Below are positions 42,835-60,817 of a stretch of 64,000 bases of DNA, in pieces; positions within the stretch are counted from its first letter, which is position 1, and the number at the start of each line of letters is the position of its first letter. A model generated the notes under the pieces. It worked only from the letters and a program-made list of their open reading frames with translations, did not search any database and had not been told where the DNA came from. This stretch comes from Nonomuraea angiospora. Lineage in GTDB: Bacteria > Actinomycetota > Actinomycetes > Streptosporangiales > Streptosporangiaceae. The stretch spans positions 930,001-994,000 of the forward strand of contig NZ_JADBEK010000001.1 of the NCBI RefSeq assembly GCF_014873145.1, given 5' to 3'. The translations under genes and the position numbers were made by a program.

Positions 42835-43605
42835 CTAACGCCGCAGCCGTACGGGGTCGGCCGGTCCGCTGCGGCGCACGACCCAGGCCTCGGTGATGTG
42901 GTTGAACATCGCCTCGGCGGCGCCCCCGGGATCGTGGGCGGCGATGCGTTCGTAGATGCGGCGGTGGCCGAGGTTCGACGCCACGCACAGCGCCCGCTCG
43001 GTCCGGCCCAGGTATCGGGCGGTGTTGACGACCTGGCTTTCCAGCGCCCGTACGACACCCCGGGCGATGCGGTTTCCCGACGCCTGCATGATCGTGTCGT
43101 GGAAGGCGCGGTCGCTGTCGGCGTACGTGACCGGGTCGTCCACGAGCCCGTCCATCCGATCCACCAGTACGCGCAGCTGCTCGATGGTGTCCGGCCCGGC
43201 CAGGCGGGCGGCGACGTTCGCCATGTCGGACTCCAGCACGCGCCGTGTGACGACGAGGTCGTCGAGAATCGCCAGGCTCTCTTCCTCGGCGATGGTCGCG
43301 GCGAGGACGAGCTCGTCGAGCATGTCCCACATCGTCGGCGGGGTCACCATGGTGCCGGAGCCCTGACGGACCCGTACCAGTCCCTTCTCCTGCAGGAGTT
43401 TCACCGCTTCCCGCACGACCGTGCGGCTCACGGAGAAGGCCTCGCACAGCGCGGGCTCGGGGGGCAGCGAGGTCCCCGGCGGGTGCACCCCGCGAACGAT
43501 GCGCTCCACCAGCTCCGCTGTCACCGCTCTGGCGAGACTGGCAGGACGTCGTACCCAGGCCGGTGGCGCCGGGACGCTGCCAGGCGTTTCCTGCGATGTC
43601 GTCAT
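42835..43605 (-). CDS. GntR/FadR (FCD) transcriptional regulator
   Basis: A 256-aa regulator with an N-terminal GntR winged helix (PPEPALCEAFSVSRTVVREAVKLLQEKGLVRVRQGSG) and an FCD domain with DRAFHDTIMQASGN. ATG 43605 follows GGAGGG. It is divergent from a sugar transporter and an enolase-superfamily dehydratase, a common arrangement for sugar-acid catabolism, and probably binds the repeats at 43636-43667. Confidence 0.92.
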   Translation of the reverse strand: MTTSQETPGSVPAPPAWVRRPASLARAVTAELVERIVRGVHPPGTSLPPEPALCEAFSVSRTVVREAVKLLQEKGLVRVRQGSGTMVTPPTMWDMLDELVLAATIAEEESLAILDDLVVTRRVLESDMANVAARLAGPDTIEQLRVLVDRMDGLVDDPVTYADSDRAFHDTIMQASGNRIARGVVRALESQVVNTARYLGRTERALCVASNLGHRRIYERIAAHDPGGAAEAMFNHITEAWVVRRSGPADPVRLRR

Positions 43606-43635
43606 AGACCCCTCCTGGCGCGCGCCACCGCGTCA

Positions 43636-43680
43636 GTATACGTGAGCCCTATTGACGTTATACGTCATACGAATTATGTT
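43636..43680 (+). promoter_or_regulatory. Promoter and FCD operator of the second CUT1 operon
   Basis: TTGACG (43652-43657) and TATGTT (43675-43680), 17 bp apart, make a good promoter for the gene at 43720. TGACGT-TAT-ACGTCA (43653-43667) is a perfect palindrome over the -35. TATACGT occurs at 43637 and again 22 bp later. Confidence 0.7.
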
Positions 43681-43719
43681 TGCGCCTGGTCCAGCGGTCC
43701 TCTCGGAAAGCGGGCAGCA

Positions 43720-44997
43720 ATGAAACAGCGAGCATTGTGGTCGGCCTTGATGGTCGCCGCACTGGTCCTGGCCGGTTGCGGGAGCGCGGCCCGGACCGAG
43801 TCCCCGTCCGGAGACTCGACGCAGAAGCAGCAGAAACTCGTGGTCTGGGACTGGAAGTCCGGTGAACCGGCCGCCGCCGCCTACATCGAGAAGGCGAAGG
43901 CCGACTTCGCCAAGCGGCATCCGGGGGTCACCGTCGAGTTCGTCGCCCAGCCGTTCGACCAGTACTACACCCTGCTCGGCACGGCCATCCAGTCCAGCAA
44001 GGGGCCCGACGTCATGCTCTTCAACGGGGGAGGGCAGATCCGCGACCGGGTCACCGCGCTCCTTCCGCTGGACCAGTACGTGGCCGAGGACAAGAGCCGG
44101 CTGGCGGGCTGGGACGCGTTCGGCAAGGACGGCAAGATCTACGCCGCACCGGTGACCCTGCAGGGGCACCCGATCTACTACAACAAGGCGCTCTACGAGA
44201 AGGCCGGCCTCGACCCGGCGAACCCGCCCAAGACCTGGAACGAGTTCGTCAGCGGCTGCGCCGCCATCAAGAAGGCGACCGGGGCCACCTGCTTCGCGCT
44301 CGGCAACAAGGAGGGCTTCGGCATCCAGTTCTTCCTGTCGGGTCTCGGATCCGGCGTCCTGACGCCTCAGGAGTACGACGCCTGGATCGCCGGGAAGCGC
44401 GACTGGACCTCTCCTCACGTCAGGCGGATCTTCGAGCTGTGGAAGGAAGCCGGCGACAAGGGGCTGAACAACGACGGCGCCAACTCCACCGCGATGTTCA
44501 CCGACATCTTCAGAGTCTTCAAGACCAGTAAGGCCGCTCATATCATCGGGCTGATGTCGGACATCGGGCACTGGAAGGACTTCGGCGAGTTCCTGCCGCC
44601 CGACAAGATCGGCGTCATGCCGGCCCCCGTCGTCACCGGCGGAGCCACCCCGAGCCTTCCGTACGACGGCGGCATCGGTTACGCGGTCGCCAAATGGACG
44701 AAGGACCCCGCACTGGCCGCCGATCTCGTGCGCTCCCTGACCTCGACCGACGCCTTGACGGCGTTCTACGCCAAGGCCGGCGCGATCGCGGCCGACACGA
44801 CGATCGACGTCTCGCAGGCCGGCCCGGCCGTCACCACGATCGCGTCCGAGATCAAGACCGGCAAGCCCGCCCTGCACGTGGCGCTGTCCTCCAAGACCCT
44901 GGACCTGATGGGAAGGCTGTCCCAGCAGCTCCTGAGCGGGTCGACCACCGTGGACAAGGCCGTGGCGCAGCTGGCCGCCTCCGACCGGGCGGGCTGA
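43720..44997 (+). CDS. CUT1 sugar-binding lipoprotein
   Basis: A 425-aa SBP_bac_1 protein with signal peptide and lipobox VLAGC (lipidated Cys about 20), then KLVVWDWKSGEPAAAAYIEKA. A purine-rich GGAAAG precedes ATG 43720. It heads a transporter operon ending in an enolase-superfamily enzyme, so the ligand may be a uronic- or aldonic-acid-containing sugar (inference). No ATPase gene is linked. Confidence 0.92.
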   Translation: MKQRALWSALMVAALVLAGCGSAARTESPSGDSTQKQQKLVVWDWKSGEPAAAAYIEKAKADFAKRHPGVTVEFVAQPFDQYYTLLGTAIQSSKGPDVMLFNGGGQIRDRVTALLPLDQYVAEDKSRLAGWDAFGKDGKIYAAPVTLQGHPIYYNKALYEKAGLDPANPPKTWNEFVSGCAAIKKATGATCFALGNKEGFGIQFFLSGLGSGVLTPQEYDAWIAGKRDWTSPHVRRIFELWKEAGDKGLNNDGANSTAMFTDIFRVFKTSKAAHIIGLMSDIGHWKDFGEFLPPDKIGVMPAPVVTGGATPSLPYDGGIGYAVAKWTKDPALAADLVRSLTSTDALTAFYAKAGAIAADTTIDVSQAGPAVTTIASEIKTGKPALHVALSSKTLDLMGRLSQQLLSGSTTVDKAVAQLAASDRAG

Positions 44998-45001
44998 CCG
45001 C

Positions 45002-45964
45002 GTGCCGATCGGAAGTCCGACCCCGTTGGTCCGCCCGGCCGGCTCCGGGCGGACCGGCGCAGCCACCGTCACGCACCGCAGACGCCGCCAGGACGCCCGT
45101 AGGGGGCGCGCGGAGCGCCTCGCGCCCTACGTCCTGGTGGCCCCGGCCGTACTGATCATCGTGGTGCTGCGGCTGTGGCCGCTGGTCCTGGGGGTCAACT
45201 TCTCCTTCACGGGCGACGGCGAGCTCAACGGAACCCCCGTCGGCCTGGGCAACTACCTGGAGCTGGCCGCCGACCCGTTGTTCCGCACCTCGCTGCGCAA
45301 CGTCGGGCTGCTGGTGCTGCTGCTTCCCGTGGCGGTGGCGATTCCGGGCCTGCTCGCGACCTTCATCTATCTGCGCGTGCCGGGTCACCGGGTCTACCGC
45401 AGCGTCTATTTCTTCCCTGCCGTGCTCTCGCCGGTGATCGTCGGTGCGATCTTCAACCTCATGCTCGGGTTCGACGGCCCGTTGAACGCCGTCCTCGGGG
45501 CGGTCGGCGTCGGCCCGGTCGACTGGCTCGGCGATCCGGACCTCGCCATGTTCACGGTTGTCGGCGTGCACGTATGGGCGACGTTCGGGATGGCCCTGGT
45601 GGTGTTCCTCGCCGGATTCAGCACCCTGGACGCCTCGCTGCTGGACGCCGCCCGCGTGGACGGCGCGTCGCTCCGCCAGACGATCTGGCACGTGATCATC
45701 CCGAGCCTGACCCGCACCATCCAGTTCGTCTTCGTGACCACGATGATCGGGATGCTGACGTCCATGTTCGGCCTGCTCTTCGTCATGACCAGTGGAGGCC
45801 CGGAAGGGTCGACCTACCTGCCGGAGTACTACATCTGGCACCAGCAGGGACAGATGAACCGGCCTGCGCTCGCCTCGGCCGCCTCGACGGTTCTCTTCGT
45901 CGTCATGCTCGTGGTGGGGCTCCTGCAGATCACCCTGCTCCGCCGTGCGGGGAGGCAGGACTGA
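45002..45964 (+). CDS. CUT1 sugar ABC transporter permease (MalF type)
   Basis: A 320-aa protein with an Arg-rich cytoplasmic N-terminus and six helices; the contact motif is SLLDAARVDGASLRQTIWHVIIPSL. GTG 45002 lies four bases after the receptor stop. It ends in TGATG, sharing a base with the next start. Confidence 0.92.
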   Translation: MPIGSPTPLVRPAGSGRTGAATVTHRRRRQDARRGRAERLAPYVLVAPAVLIIVVLRLWPLVLGVNFSFTGDGELNGTPVGLGNYLELAADPLFRTSLRNVGLLVLLLPVAVAIPGLLATFIYLRVPGHRVYRSVYFFPAVLSPVIVGAIFNLMLGFDGPLNAVLGAVGVGPVDWLGDPDLAMFTVVGVHVWATFGMALVVFLAGFSTLDASLLDAARVDGASLRQTIWHVIIPSLTRTIQFVFVTTMIGMLTSMFGLLFVMTSGGPEGSTYLPEYYIWHQQGQMNRPALASAASTVLFVVMLVVGLLQITLLRRAGRQD

Positions 45965-46791
45965 TGCCCGGCAGGCGTCTGGCCGGGTGGGTGGCCGCTG
46001 TTCCGATGGCCGTGCTCGCGCTGGCGACGATCTACCCCCTCGTCTTCACCGCCAACGTCGCGATGAAGACCCGGCGCGACTACGTCCTCGACCGGTTCTC
46101 CCCGGCGGGTTCCCTGCGCTGGGACAACCTCGCCGAGGCGTGGGCCGGCGCCGGAATGGCGCGATACTTCGTCAACTCGTTCGTCGTCGTGGCATTCGCC
46201 GTGGCCCTGCTGTTGCTGCTGGGGTCGATGGCGGGCTTCGCGCTGAGCCAGCTGCGCTTCCGCGGTTCTTCGATGATCTTCCTGGGCTGTCTCGCGGGGC
46301 TGTTCGTCCCGTTCCAGGTGATCATGGTGCCGCTCACCAGGGTCATGGCCGACAGCGGGCTCATCGACACCTATCCGGGACTGATCCTGGCCTACGTCGC
46401 GCAGTTCCTCCCGTTCACCGTCTTCCTGATGACGAGCCACTACCGGACCATTCCGGCGGAGATCGTCGACGCGGCCAGGATCGACGGGAACACGGTGTAC
46501 GGCGTGTACCGGCGGATCATGCTCCCGCTGGGCGTTCCGGCGCTGCTGTCGGTCGGCATTCTCGACGCCCTGTTCTGCTGGAACGACGTGCTCATCTCCC
46601 TGCTCATGATGCCGTCGCCCGAGCATCGCACCCTCATGATCGGGGTCAATGCGTTGCGCGGACAGTATTCCGACGACATCCCCACCTTCGCCTCGGGGGT
46701 CCTGATCGCGGCGATACCCGTGCTGATGATCTATCTGTTCCTCCAGCGCCAGATCGCCGACGGCGTCACCGCCGGTTCCACGAAGGGCTGA
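45964..46791 (+). CDS. CUT1 sugar ABC transporter permease (MalG type)
   Basis: A 275-aa protein with six helices and the contact motif EIVDAARIDGNTVYGVYRRIMLPL. ATG 45964 overlaps the previous stop by one base and has GGGGAGG upstream. Completes the membrane part of the importer. Confidence 0.93.
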   Translation: MPGRRLAGWVAAVPMAVLALATIYPLVFTANVAMKTRRDYVLDRFSPAGSLRWDNLAEAWAGAGMARYFVNSFVVVAFAVALLLLLGSMAGFALSQLRFRGSSMIFLGCLAGLFVPFQVIMVPLTRVMADSGLIDTYPGLILAYVAQFLPFTVFLMTSHYRTIPAEIVDAARIDGNTVYGVYRRIMLPLGVPALLSVGILDALFCWNDVLISLLMMPSPEHRTLMIGVNALRGQYSDDIPTFASGVLIAAIPVLMIYLFLQRQIADGVTAGSTKG

Positions 46792-46792
46792 C

Positions 46793-47956
46793 ATGCGGAT
46801 CACGGGGTATCGCACCACGACGACGGTCCAGGAATGGGGCCGTCCCGTCGGTGACGCCAACGGCGTCTTCGCCGACGGAGTCGTCTCGGTGCCGCTCGTC
46901 ATGGTGGACACCGACGAGGGGATCACCGGCATCGGCATAGGGCCGCACGTGGAGATCGAGACCGTCTTCGCCGCCATCGAGGGCGAGGATCCGCGCGGCG
47001 TGACGGCGCTCTACGACCGCATGCTGCGGCAGACCTTCAAGGCGGGCCACGCCGGCGCCGTGTTCGGCACGATCGGCGCGCTCGACACCGCCCTGTGGGA
47101 CATCAAGGCGCAGGCGGCCGGTGAACCTCTCTGGCGGCTGCTGGGCGGACGCGACCGGCGGGTGCCCGCCTACGCCTCAGGCCTCGACATCGGCCTGACC
47201 GACGACGAACTCGTCTCGGTCTACCAGGTCTACGCCCAGCACGGTCTGCGCGCTGCCAAGATCAAGGGCGGCCTCGACATCGAACGCGACCGGCACCGCC
47301 TCACCCTGGTACGGGACGTCCTGACCGAGGCCGGGCACGGATCGCGGCCGGGCCTGATGCTCGACGTGAACGAGGCCTGGACCCGCAAGCAGGCGGTCCG
47401 GCACGTCTGCGAGCTCGAACGCAGCCTCGATCTCACATGGATCGAAGAGCCGGTCCGGCGATGGGACGCCGAAGGCCTGGCCGTGGTCGGTCGCGGCATC
47501 CGCGCCTCCGTCGCCACGGGGGAGAACCTCACCGGACTCGAGCAGTTCCGTCCGCTGCTGGCCGCGGGGGCCGTCGACATCGTCCAGACGGCCGCGGTCT
47601 GGGGGGTGTCCCACTTCCTCCGGGTGTCCGCCCTGGCGCATGCCCATGACCTGCCGGTCAGCCCGATCGGGAACACGCCGGTCGGGCTGCTGCACGCCGC
47701 GTCGTCGGTGCCGAACCACCTGGCCAGCGAGTTGCAGGACCTGAGCCCACCGCTCGGAATGTCGCTCGACCTGTACGTCGAGGACGGCGCGTTCGTCCTC
47801 GGAGACTCGCCGGGCCTCGGCATCACCATCGACGAGAGCGCGATCAACGCGTTCACCCGCCGGCCGGACGCCAGGGCCGCGCAGGGCCCCAACATCCGGC
47901 CGGAGCACGCCGGACGACGGCTGCTGGCGGTCACCGGCGGCGCCCACCAGACCTAG
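46793..47956 (+). CDS. Mandelate racemase/muconate lactonizing (enolase superfamily) enzyme
   Basis: A 387-aa enzyme one base after the permease stop. The capping domain (1-120) precedes a barrel with the K-x-K base motif AAKIKGG, metal ligands in LMLDVNEAW, WIEEPVRRWD and ATGENL, and a late His-containing HAHDLPVSP segment. Most such operon-linked members dehydrate aldonic or uronic acids. It would act on the sugar acid imported by the preceding transporter. Substrate cannot be set from sequence. Confidence 0.9.
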   Translation: MRITGYRTTTTVQEWGRPVGDANGVFADGVVSVPLVMVDTDEGITGIGIGPHVEIETVFAAIEGEDPRGVTALYDRMLRQTFKAGHAGAVFGTIGALDTALWDIKAQAAGEPLWRLLGGRDRRVPAYASGLDIGLTDDELVSVYQVYAQHGLRAAKIKGGLDIERDRHRLTLVRDVLTEAGHGSRPGLMLDVNEAWTRKQAVRHVCELERSLDLTWIEEPVRRWDAEGLAVVGRGIRASVATGENLTGLEQFRPLLAAGAVDIVQTAAVWGVSHFLRVSALAHAHDLPVSPIGNTPVGLLHAASSVPNHLASELQDLSPPLGMSLDLYVEDGAFVLGDSPGLGITIDESAINAFTRRPDARAAQGPNIRPEHAGRRLLAVTGGAHQT

Positions 47957-48009
47957 CGTCATCCGCCCCTCGCCGGCGTCCGGGTATGCCGAAGGTTCGT
48001 GGCACCGGG

Positions 48010-50458
<2,449 letters not shown>

Positions 50459-50795
50459 CGTGCTTCCTTCCTCGCCGTTCCCTGCAAAGTATGACTGATG
50501 CGGGCGCCCTCCCACGGCTCAGACGCTGAGGCTATGAGTACGACACATCTGAACGGTTCATCTGAAACCGATCGGCACGGGTGCGCGCGGCGCGGGAATT
50601 CATGCTGGTGAATGGTGCAATTCGGCTAACCGTGGCCGGATCCCCGGTGTGCAAATGGTGAAATAAGCGGGCTTAAGGTCTTGACGGGTATCAATACTCA
50701 CAACGTAATTAGAGGCGAAGACCCTCACAAGGGCGTCACCTGCCCGAGCAGCAGGGCGTGACCTGGCCACACCCGTACCCCCCAAAGGAACCACC
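50459..50795 (+). promoter_or_regulatory. Divergent region upstream of the beta-helix gene
   Basis: Contains the palindrome TGAACGGTTCA (50550-50560) and ATAAGCGGGCTTAA (50663-50676), the latter five bases before TTGACG (50681-50686), a -35-like box; TAATTA at 50706-50711 may be the -10. The same ATAAGC-N2-GCTTAT element occurs twice near 63.7-63.9 kb. Confidence 0.6.
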
Positions 50796-57821
<7,026 letters not shown>

Positions 57822-57840
57822 GGCCACCCGTCCACAAGCG

Positions 57841-57866
57841 GCGCGGCCCCCGACCGGGGGCCGCGC
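57841..57866. terminator. Bidirectional terminator between the ThuA and ebo-type transcripts
   Basis: GCGCGGCCCCCG (57841-57852) pairs perfectly with CGGGGGCCGCGC (57855-57866), between convergent stops 57821 and 57891. Confidence 0.82.
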
Positions 57867-57890
57867 GAGCCCTGTGACCCATGTGCGGGG

Positions 57891-59222
57891 TCAGCGACTT
57901 CGCCGGGCCAGGCCCGCCAGGAGTTCTTTGACCTCGGTCGCCTCGTAGCGGTCGCGGTCGAAGGGGCCGATGAGCAGCGGGCCGTCGTCGGGGCTGTCGG
58001 GCAGGCGGCCGTGGCTGCCCCGCACCGGTGCGGGGTCGAGCGGGACCACCGGCATCGTGTAGCGGAAGCCCAGTTTCTTCCTGGCCAGGGCCGCGGCGGC
58101 GCGGAGCTTGACGAACGGGTCGCGTGGGTTCATGAACAGTTCGGCGGGGTCGTAGCCGGGTTTGCGGTGGATGTCCACGAGCCTGGCGAAATCCGGGGCG
58201 CGGTCGTCGGAGAGCCAGTAGTAGTAGGTGAACCAGGCGTCGGGTTCGGCGATGGCGACGAGTTCGCCGGCGCGTTCGTGGTCGAGGCCGTACTTGGCCT
58301 TGCCCGCCTGGTCGAGCACCTCGTCCACGCCGGCGAGTTCGGCGATGGCGGCGCGGGTGCGGTCGAGGTCGGCGGGGTCGCGCACGTAGATGTGGGCCAC
58401 CTGGTGGTCGGCGACGGCGAAGGCCCTGGACGCCCACGGGTCGAGGTATTCCATCCCGGCCTGGGTGTGGACCTCCAGGAGCCCGGCGGCGCGCAAGGCC
58501 CGGTTGACGTCGATCGGCCGGGACGCCGGGGTGATGCCGTACTCCGACAGCACGACGATCTCGGCCTCCTCGGCCAGGAGCGGGGCGAGCGCGGCGTCGA
58601 CGGCGCGGGCGGCGGCGATGGCCTCGGGTCCGTCGGGGCCGTGCCGTTGCAGGTCGTAGTCGAGGTGCGGGACGTAGACCAGCAGCAGGTCAGGGCGTTC
58701 GCGGGCCAGGATGCGGCGGGCCGCGGCGATGATCCATGCGGAGGAGGTGATCCCGGCGTTGGGCCCCCAGTAGGTGAACAGGGGGAACGGGCCGAGAGCG
58801 GCTTCGAGGTCGTCGTGGAGTGAGGGTGGGCGGGTGTAGCAGTCGGGATCCTTGCGGCCGTCGGCGTGGTAGATGGGGCGTGGGGTGACGAGCAGGTCGG
58901 TGGCCGCGCCCATGGCGTACCACCAGCAGACGTTGGCGGTGCGCAGTCCGGGTACGGCGGTCCACAGTTGGTCGCCCTGGATGAGTGCGTTGTGCTGGCG
59001 CCACAGCAGCACCTCGCCGAGGTCCCGGAAGTACCATCCGTTGCCGACGATGCCGTGGTCGCGGGGCATCGCGCCGGTCAGCAGGGTGGCCTGCATCGAG
59101 CAGGTGACGGCGGGGAGCACGGGCCGCAGCGCGGCCGCCGTTCCCACCTTGGCCACATTCGGCATGTGCGCGAGCAGGCGCGGGGTCAGGCCGACCACGT
59201 TGATCACGACCAGCGGCGCCAT
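57891..59222 (-). CDS. Alkaline phosphatase / nucleotide pyrophosphatase-like protein (EboF-type position)
   Basis: A 443-aa protein of the type-I phosphodiesterase/nucleotide pyrophosphatase family. Metal and nucleophile region: LPAVTCSMQATLLTG, with the Thr of VTCSMQ as likely nucleophile; later DHGIVGNGW, VPHLDYDLQRHG, VLSEYGI and ADHQVAHIYV give the Asp/His ligands. ATG 59222 shares one base with the stop of the eboE fragment and has GGAG upstream. Last gene of the ebo-type operon. Probably hydrolyses a phosphate or phosphodiester on the cluster's metabolite; the substrate is not known in any ebo system to my knowledge. No signal peptide. Confidence 0.88.
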   Translation of the reverse strand: MAPLVVINVVGLTPRLLAHMPNVAKVGTAAALRPVLPAVTCSMQATLLTGAMPRDHGIVGNGWYFRDLGEVLLWRQHNALIQGDQLWTAVPGLRTANVCWWYAMGAATDLLVTPRPIYHADGRKDPDCYTRPPSLHDDLEAALGPFPLFTYWGPNAGITSSAWIIAAARRILARERPDLLLVYVPHLDYDLQRHGPDGPEAIAAARAVDAALAPLLAEEAEIVVLSEYGITPASRPIDVNRALRAAGLLEVHTQAGMEYLDPWASRAFAVADHQVAHIYVRDPADLDRTRAAIAELAGVDEVLDQAGKAKYGLDHERAGELVAIAEPDAWFTYYYWLSDDRAPDFARLVDIHRKPGYDPAELFMNPRDPFVKLRAAAALARKKLGFRYTMPVVPLDPAPVRGSHGRLPDSPDDGPLLIGPFDRDRYEATEVKELLAGLARRSR

Positions 59223-59470
59223 CACTGCTCCTTCATTCCGAGCGCGGTCAGCCGCTCGCGCAGCCCGGCGAGCTCCCCGGGCCGGGTGAGGAGGTCCGCG
59301 GCGGCGTGCTGGGACAGCCACAGCCCGAGCCGTTCGACGCCGAGCAGGGTTCTGACCCGCGCGGCGATGCCGGAGAGCTGGCGGTGGATGCCGGGGAGAT
59401 CCTCGGCCGGGTGCACGTTGGTGCAGTAGGCGAGGTGGATCGTCGAGCCGTCGGGGTGGCGCAGCCTCAT
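59222..59470 (-). pseudogene. eboE: Truncated eboE (82 codons of about 390)
   Basis: The 82-aa product (MRLRHPDGSTIHLAYCTNVH, then GIHRQLSGIAARVRTLLGVERLG split) matches the start of metabolite traffic protein EboE, a TIM-barrel sugar-isomerase-like protein. It stops just where the barrel should begin, after LRERLTALG. ATG 59470 has GAGG seven bases upstream and lies three bases after the TatD gene; its TGA overlaps the next ATG. So an internal deletion of roughly 300 codons left start, stop coupling and neighbours intact. It could be a relic kept for coupling or a short functional peptide. Confidence 0.75.
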
Positions 59471-59473
59471 GAG

Positions 59474-60319
59474 TCAGCCTCGCTTGATCGTGTTGCCGGC
59501 GTAGTCGGGGGCCGCCTCGGTGCCCGCCTCCAGGCTGAGCCGGCCGCTCTGCCCGTAGAAGGCGACCGGATTGCGCCACAGCACCTGGTCCACATCGTCC
59601 TCGCCGAAGCCGGCCGCGAGCATCGCGTCGGCGACCTCGCGCGTCTTCAGCGGATCGCTGCGTCCCCAGTCCGCGGCCGAGTTCACGAGCATCCTGTCCG
59701 TGCCGTACTCCTTGAGCAGGACCACCATCCGGTCCGCGTCCATCTTGGTGTCGGGATAGATCGAGAACCCCATCCAGCAGCCCGAGTCCGCGACCATGCC
59801 GACGGTCAGCTCATTGAGATGGTCGACCAGCACCCGTTCGGGAGGCATCCCGGCGTCCCGCACCACGTCGAGCGTGCGGCGGGTGCCCGCGGCCTTGTCC
59901 CGATGCGGCGTGTGCACGAGCACCGGGAGATCATTGGCCCGCGCGAGGGCGAGCTGGGCCTCGAAGGCCCGTTCCTCCTCCGCCGTCATCGAGTCATAGC
60001 CGACCTCGCCGACCGCGACGACCGAGTCCTTCAGCAGATATCGCGGCAATTCATCCAGCACCTCGGCGCAGCGCGGATCGTTCGCCTCCTTCGGATTGAG
60101 CGCGAGCGCGCAGTGGTGGCGGATGCCGTACTGCGCGGCGCGGTGCGGCTCCCAGCCGAGCAGCGCGTCGAAGTAGTCGAGGAAGCTGCCGACGTTGGTG
60201 CGGGGCTGGCCCAGCCAGAAGGCGGGCTCCACCACGGCCCGGACCCCCGCGGCGTGCATGCGCTGGTAGTCGTCGGTGGTCCGGGAGGTCATGTGGATGT
60301 GGGGGTCGAAGATACGCAT
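59474..60319 (-). CDS. eboB: TatD-family metal hydrolase (EboB)
   Basis: A 281-aa TIM-barrel hydrolase with the HxH metal motif (FDPHIHMTSR), VAVGEVGYD, LPVLVHTPHR and a late NSAADWG Asp. It is the TatD-like member of ebo clusters. ATG 60319 directly abuts the EboA stop. Probably hydrolyses or moves a metabolite with the UbiA and EboA proteins; not DNA-specific. Confidence 0.88.
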   Translation of the reverse strand: MRIFDPHIHMTSRTTDDYQRMHAAGVRAVVEPAFWLGQPRTNVGSFLDYFDALLGWEPHRAAQYGIRHHCALALNPKEANDPRCAEVLDELPRYLLKDSVVAVGEVGYDSMTAEEERAFEAQLALARANDLPVLVHTPHRDKAAGTRRTLDVVRDAGMPPERVLVDHLNELTVGMVADSGCWMGFSIYPDTKMDADRMVVLLKEYGTDRMLVNSAADWGRSDPLKTREVADAMLAAGFGEDDVDQVLWRNPVAFYGQSGRLSLEAGTEAAPDYAGNTIKRG

Positions 60320-60817
60320 TCAGATCCTCTCCATGACATCGCGCGGAACGGGCCGGCCGGCCGCCCGCCGCTCCGCCGCGTAGTCCGACAGCATCCGGGC
60401 CAGCTCGGCGTCGAACCGGCGCTCCAGGCCGGACACCGCCGCCAGCGGGATCGACATGAAGACGCACTTGAGCACCCCGTGACGGAAGGCATGGTCGTCC
60501 AGCCACGCCGACCCGTAGGGGCCGAGGGCCGCGGCGACCAGCCGCGCGTCGTTGGCGCGCAGCGCGTCCTCCACCAGGTCGACCGCGGCCGGGCCGAGAT
60601 CGAGCTCGGGCAGTGCGGTCAGGATGGCCAGCCGCTCGCCGGTGTCGCCGCGCTCGTACAGTTTGCGGATCGTCGCGTGGTCGCCGCCCAGCGCTTTGAG
60701 CAGCGCGCTGCGGGCGGTGGGGCCGCCCTTCCGTTCGGCTTGCGGGAAGAGCAGGTGGATCGCGTCCGGGTCAGCCTCGACCCGCCGAACGGCCTGCGTC
60801 TGCCACTCGTCCCTCAT
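60320..60817 (-). CDS. eboA: EboA domain protein
   Basis: A 165-aa helical protein with typical EboA stretches: AIHLLFPQAERKGG, RLAILTALPELDLG, AVDLVEDALRANDARLVAAALGPYGSAWLDDHAFRHGVLKCVFMSIPL in shorter blocks. ATG 60817 follows GAGGAGGG and lies 47 bp inside the preceding gene. EboA is required in some ebo-linked pathways but its biochemical role is unknown. Confidence 0.88.
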   Translation of the reverse strand: MRDEWQTQAVRRVEADPDAIHLLFPQAERKGGPTARSALLKALGGDHATIRKLYERGDTGERLAILTALPELDLGPAAVDLVEDALRANDARLVAAALGPYGSAWLDDHAFRHGVLKCVFMSIPLAAVSGLERRFDAELARMLSDYAAERRAAGRPVPRDVMERI

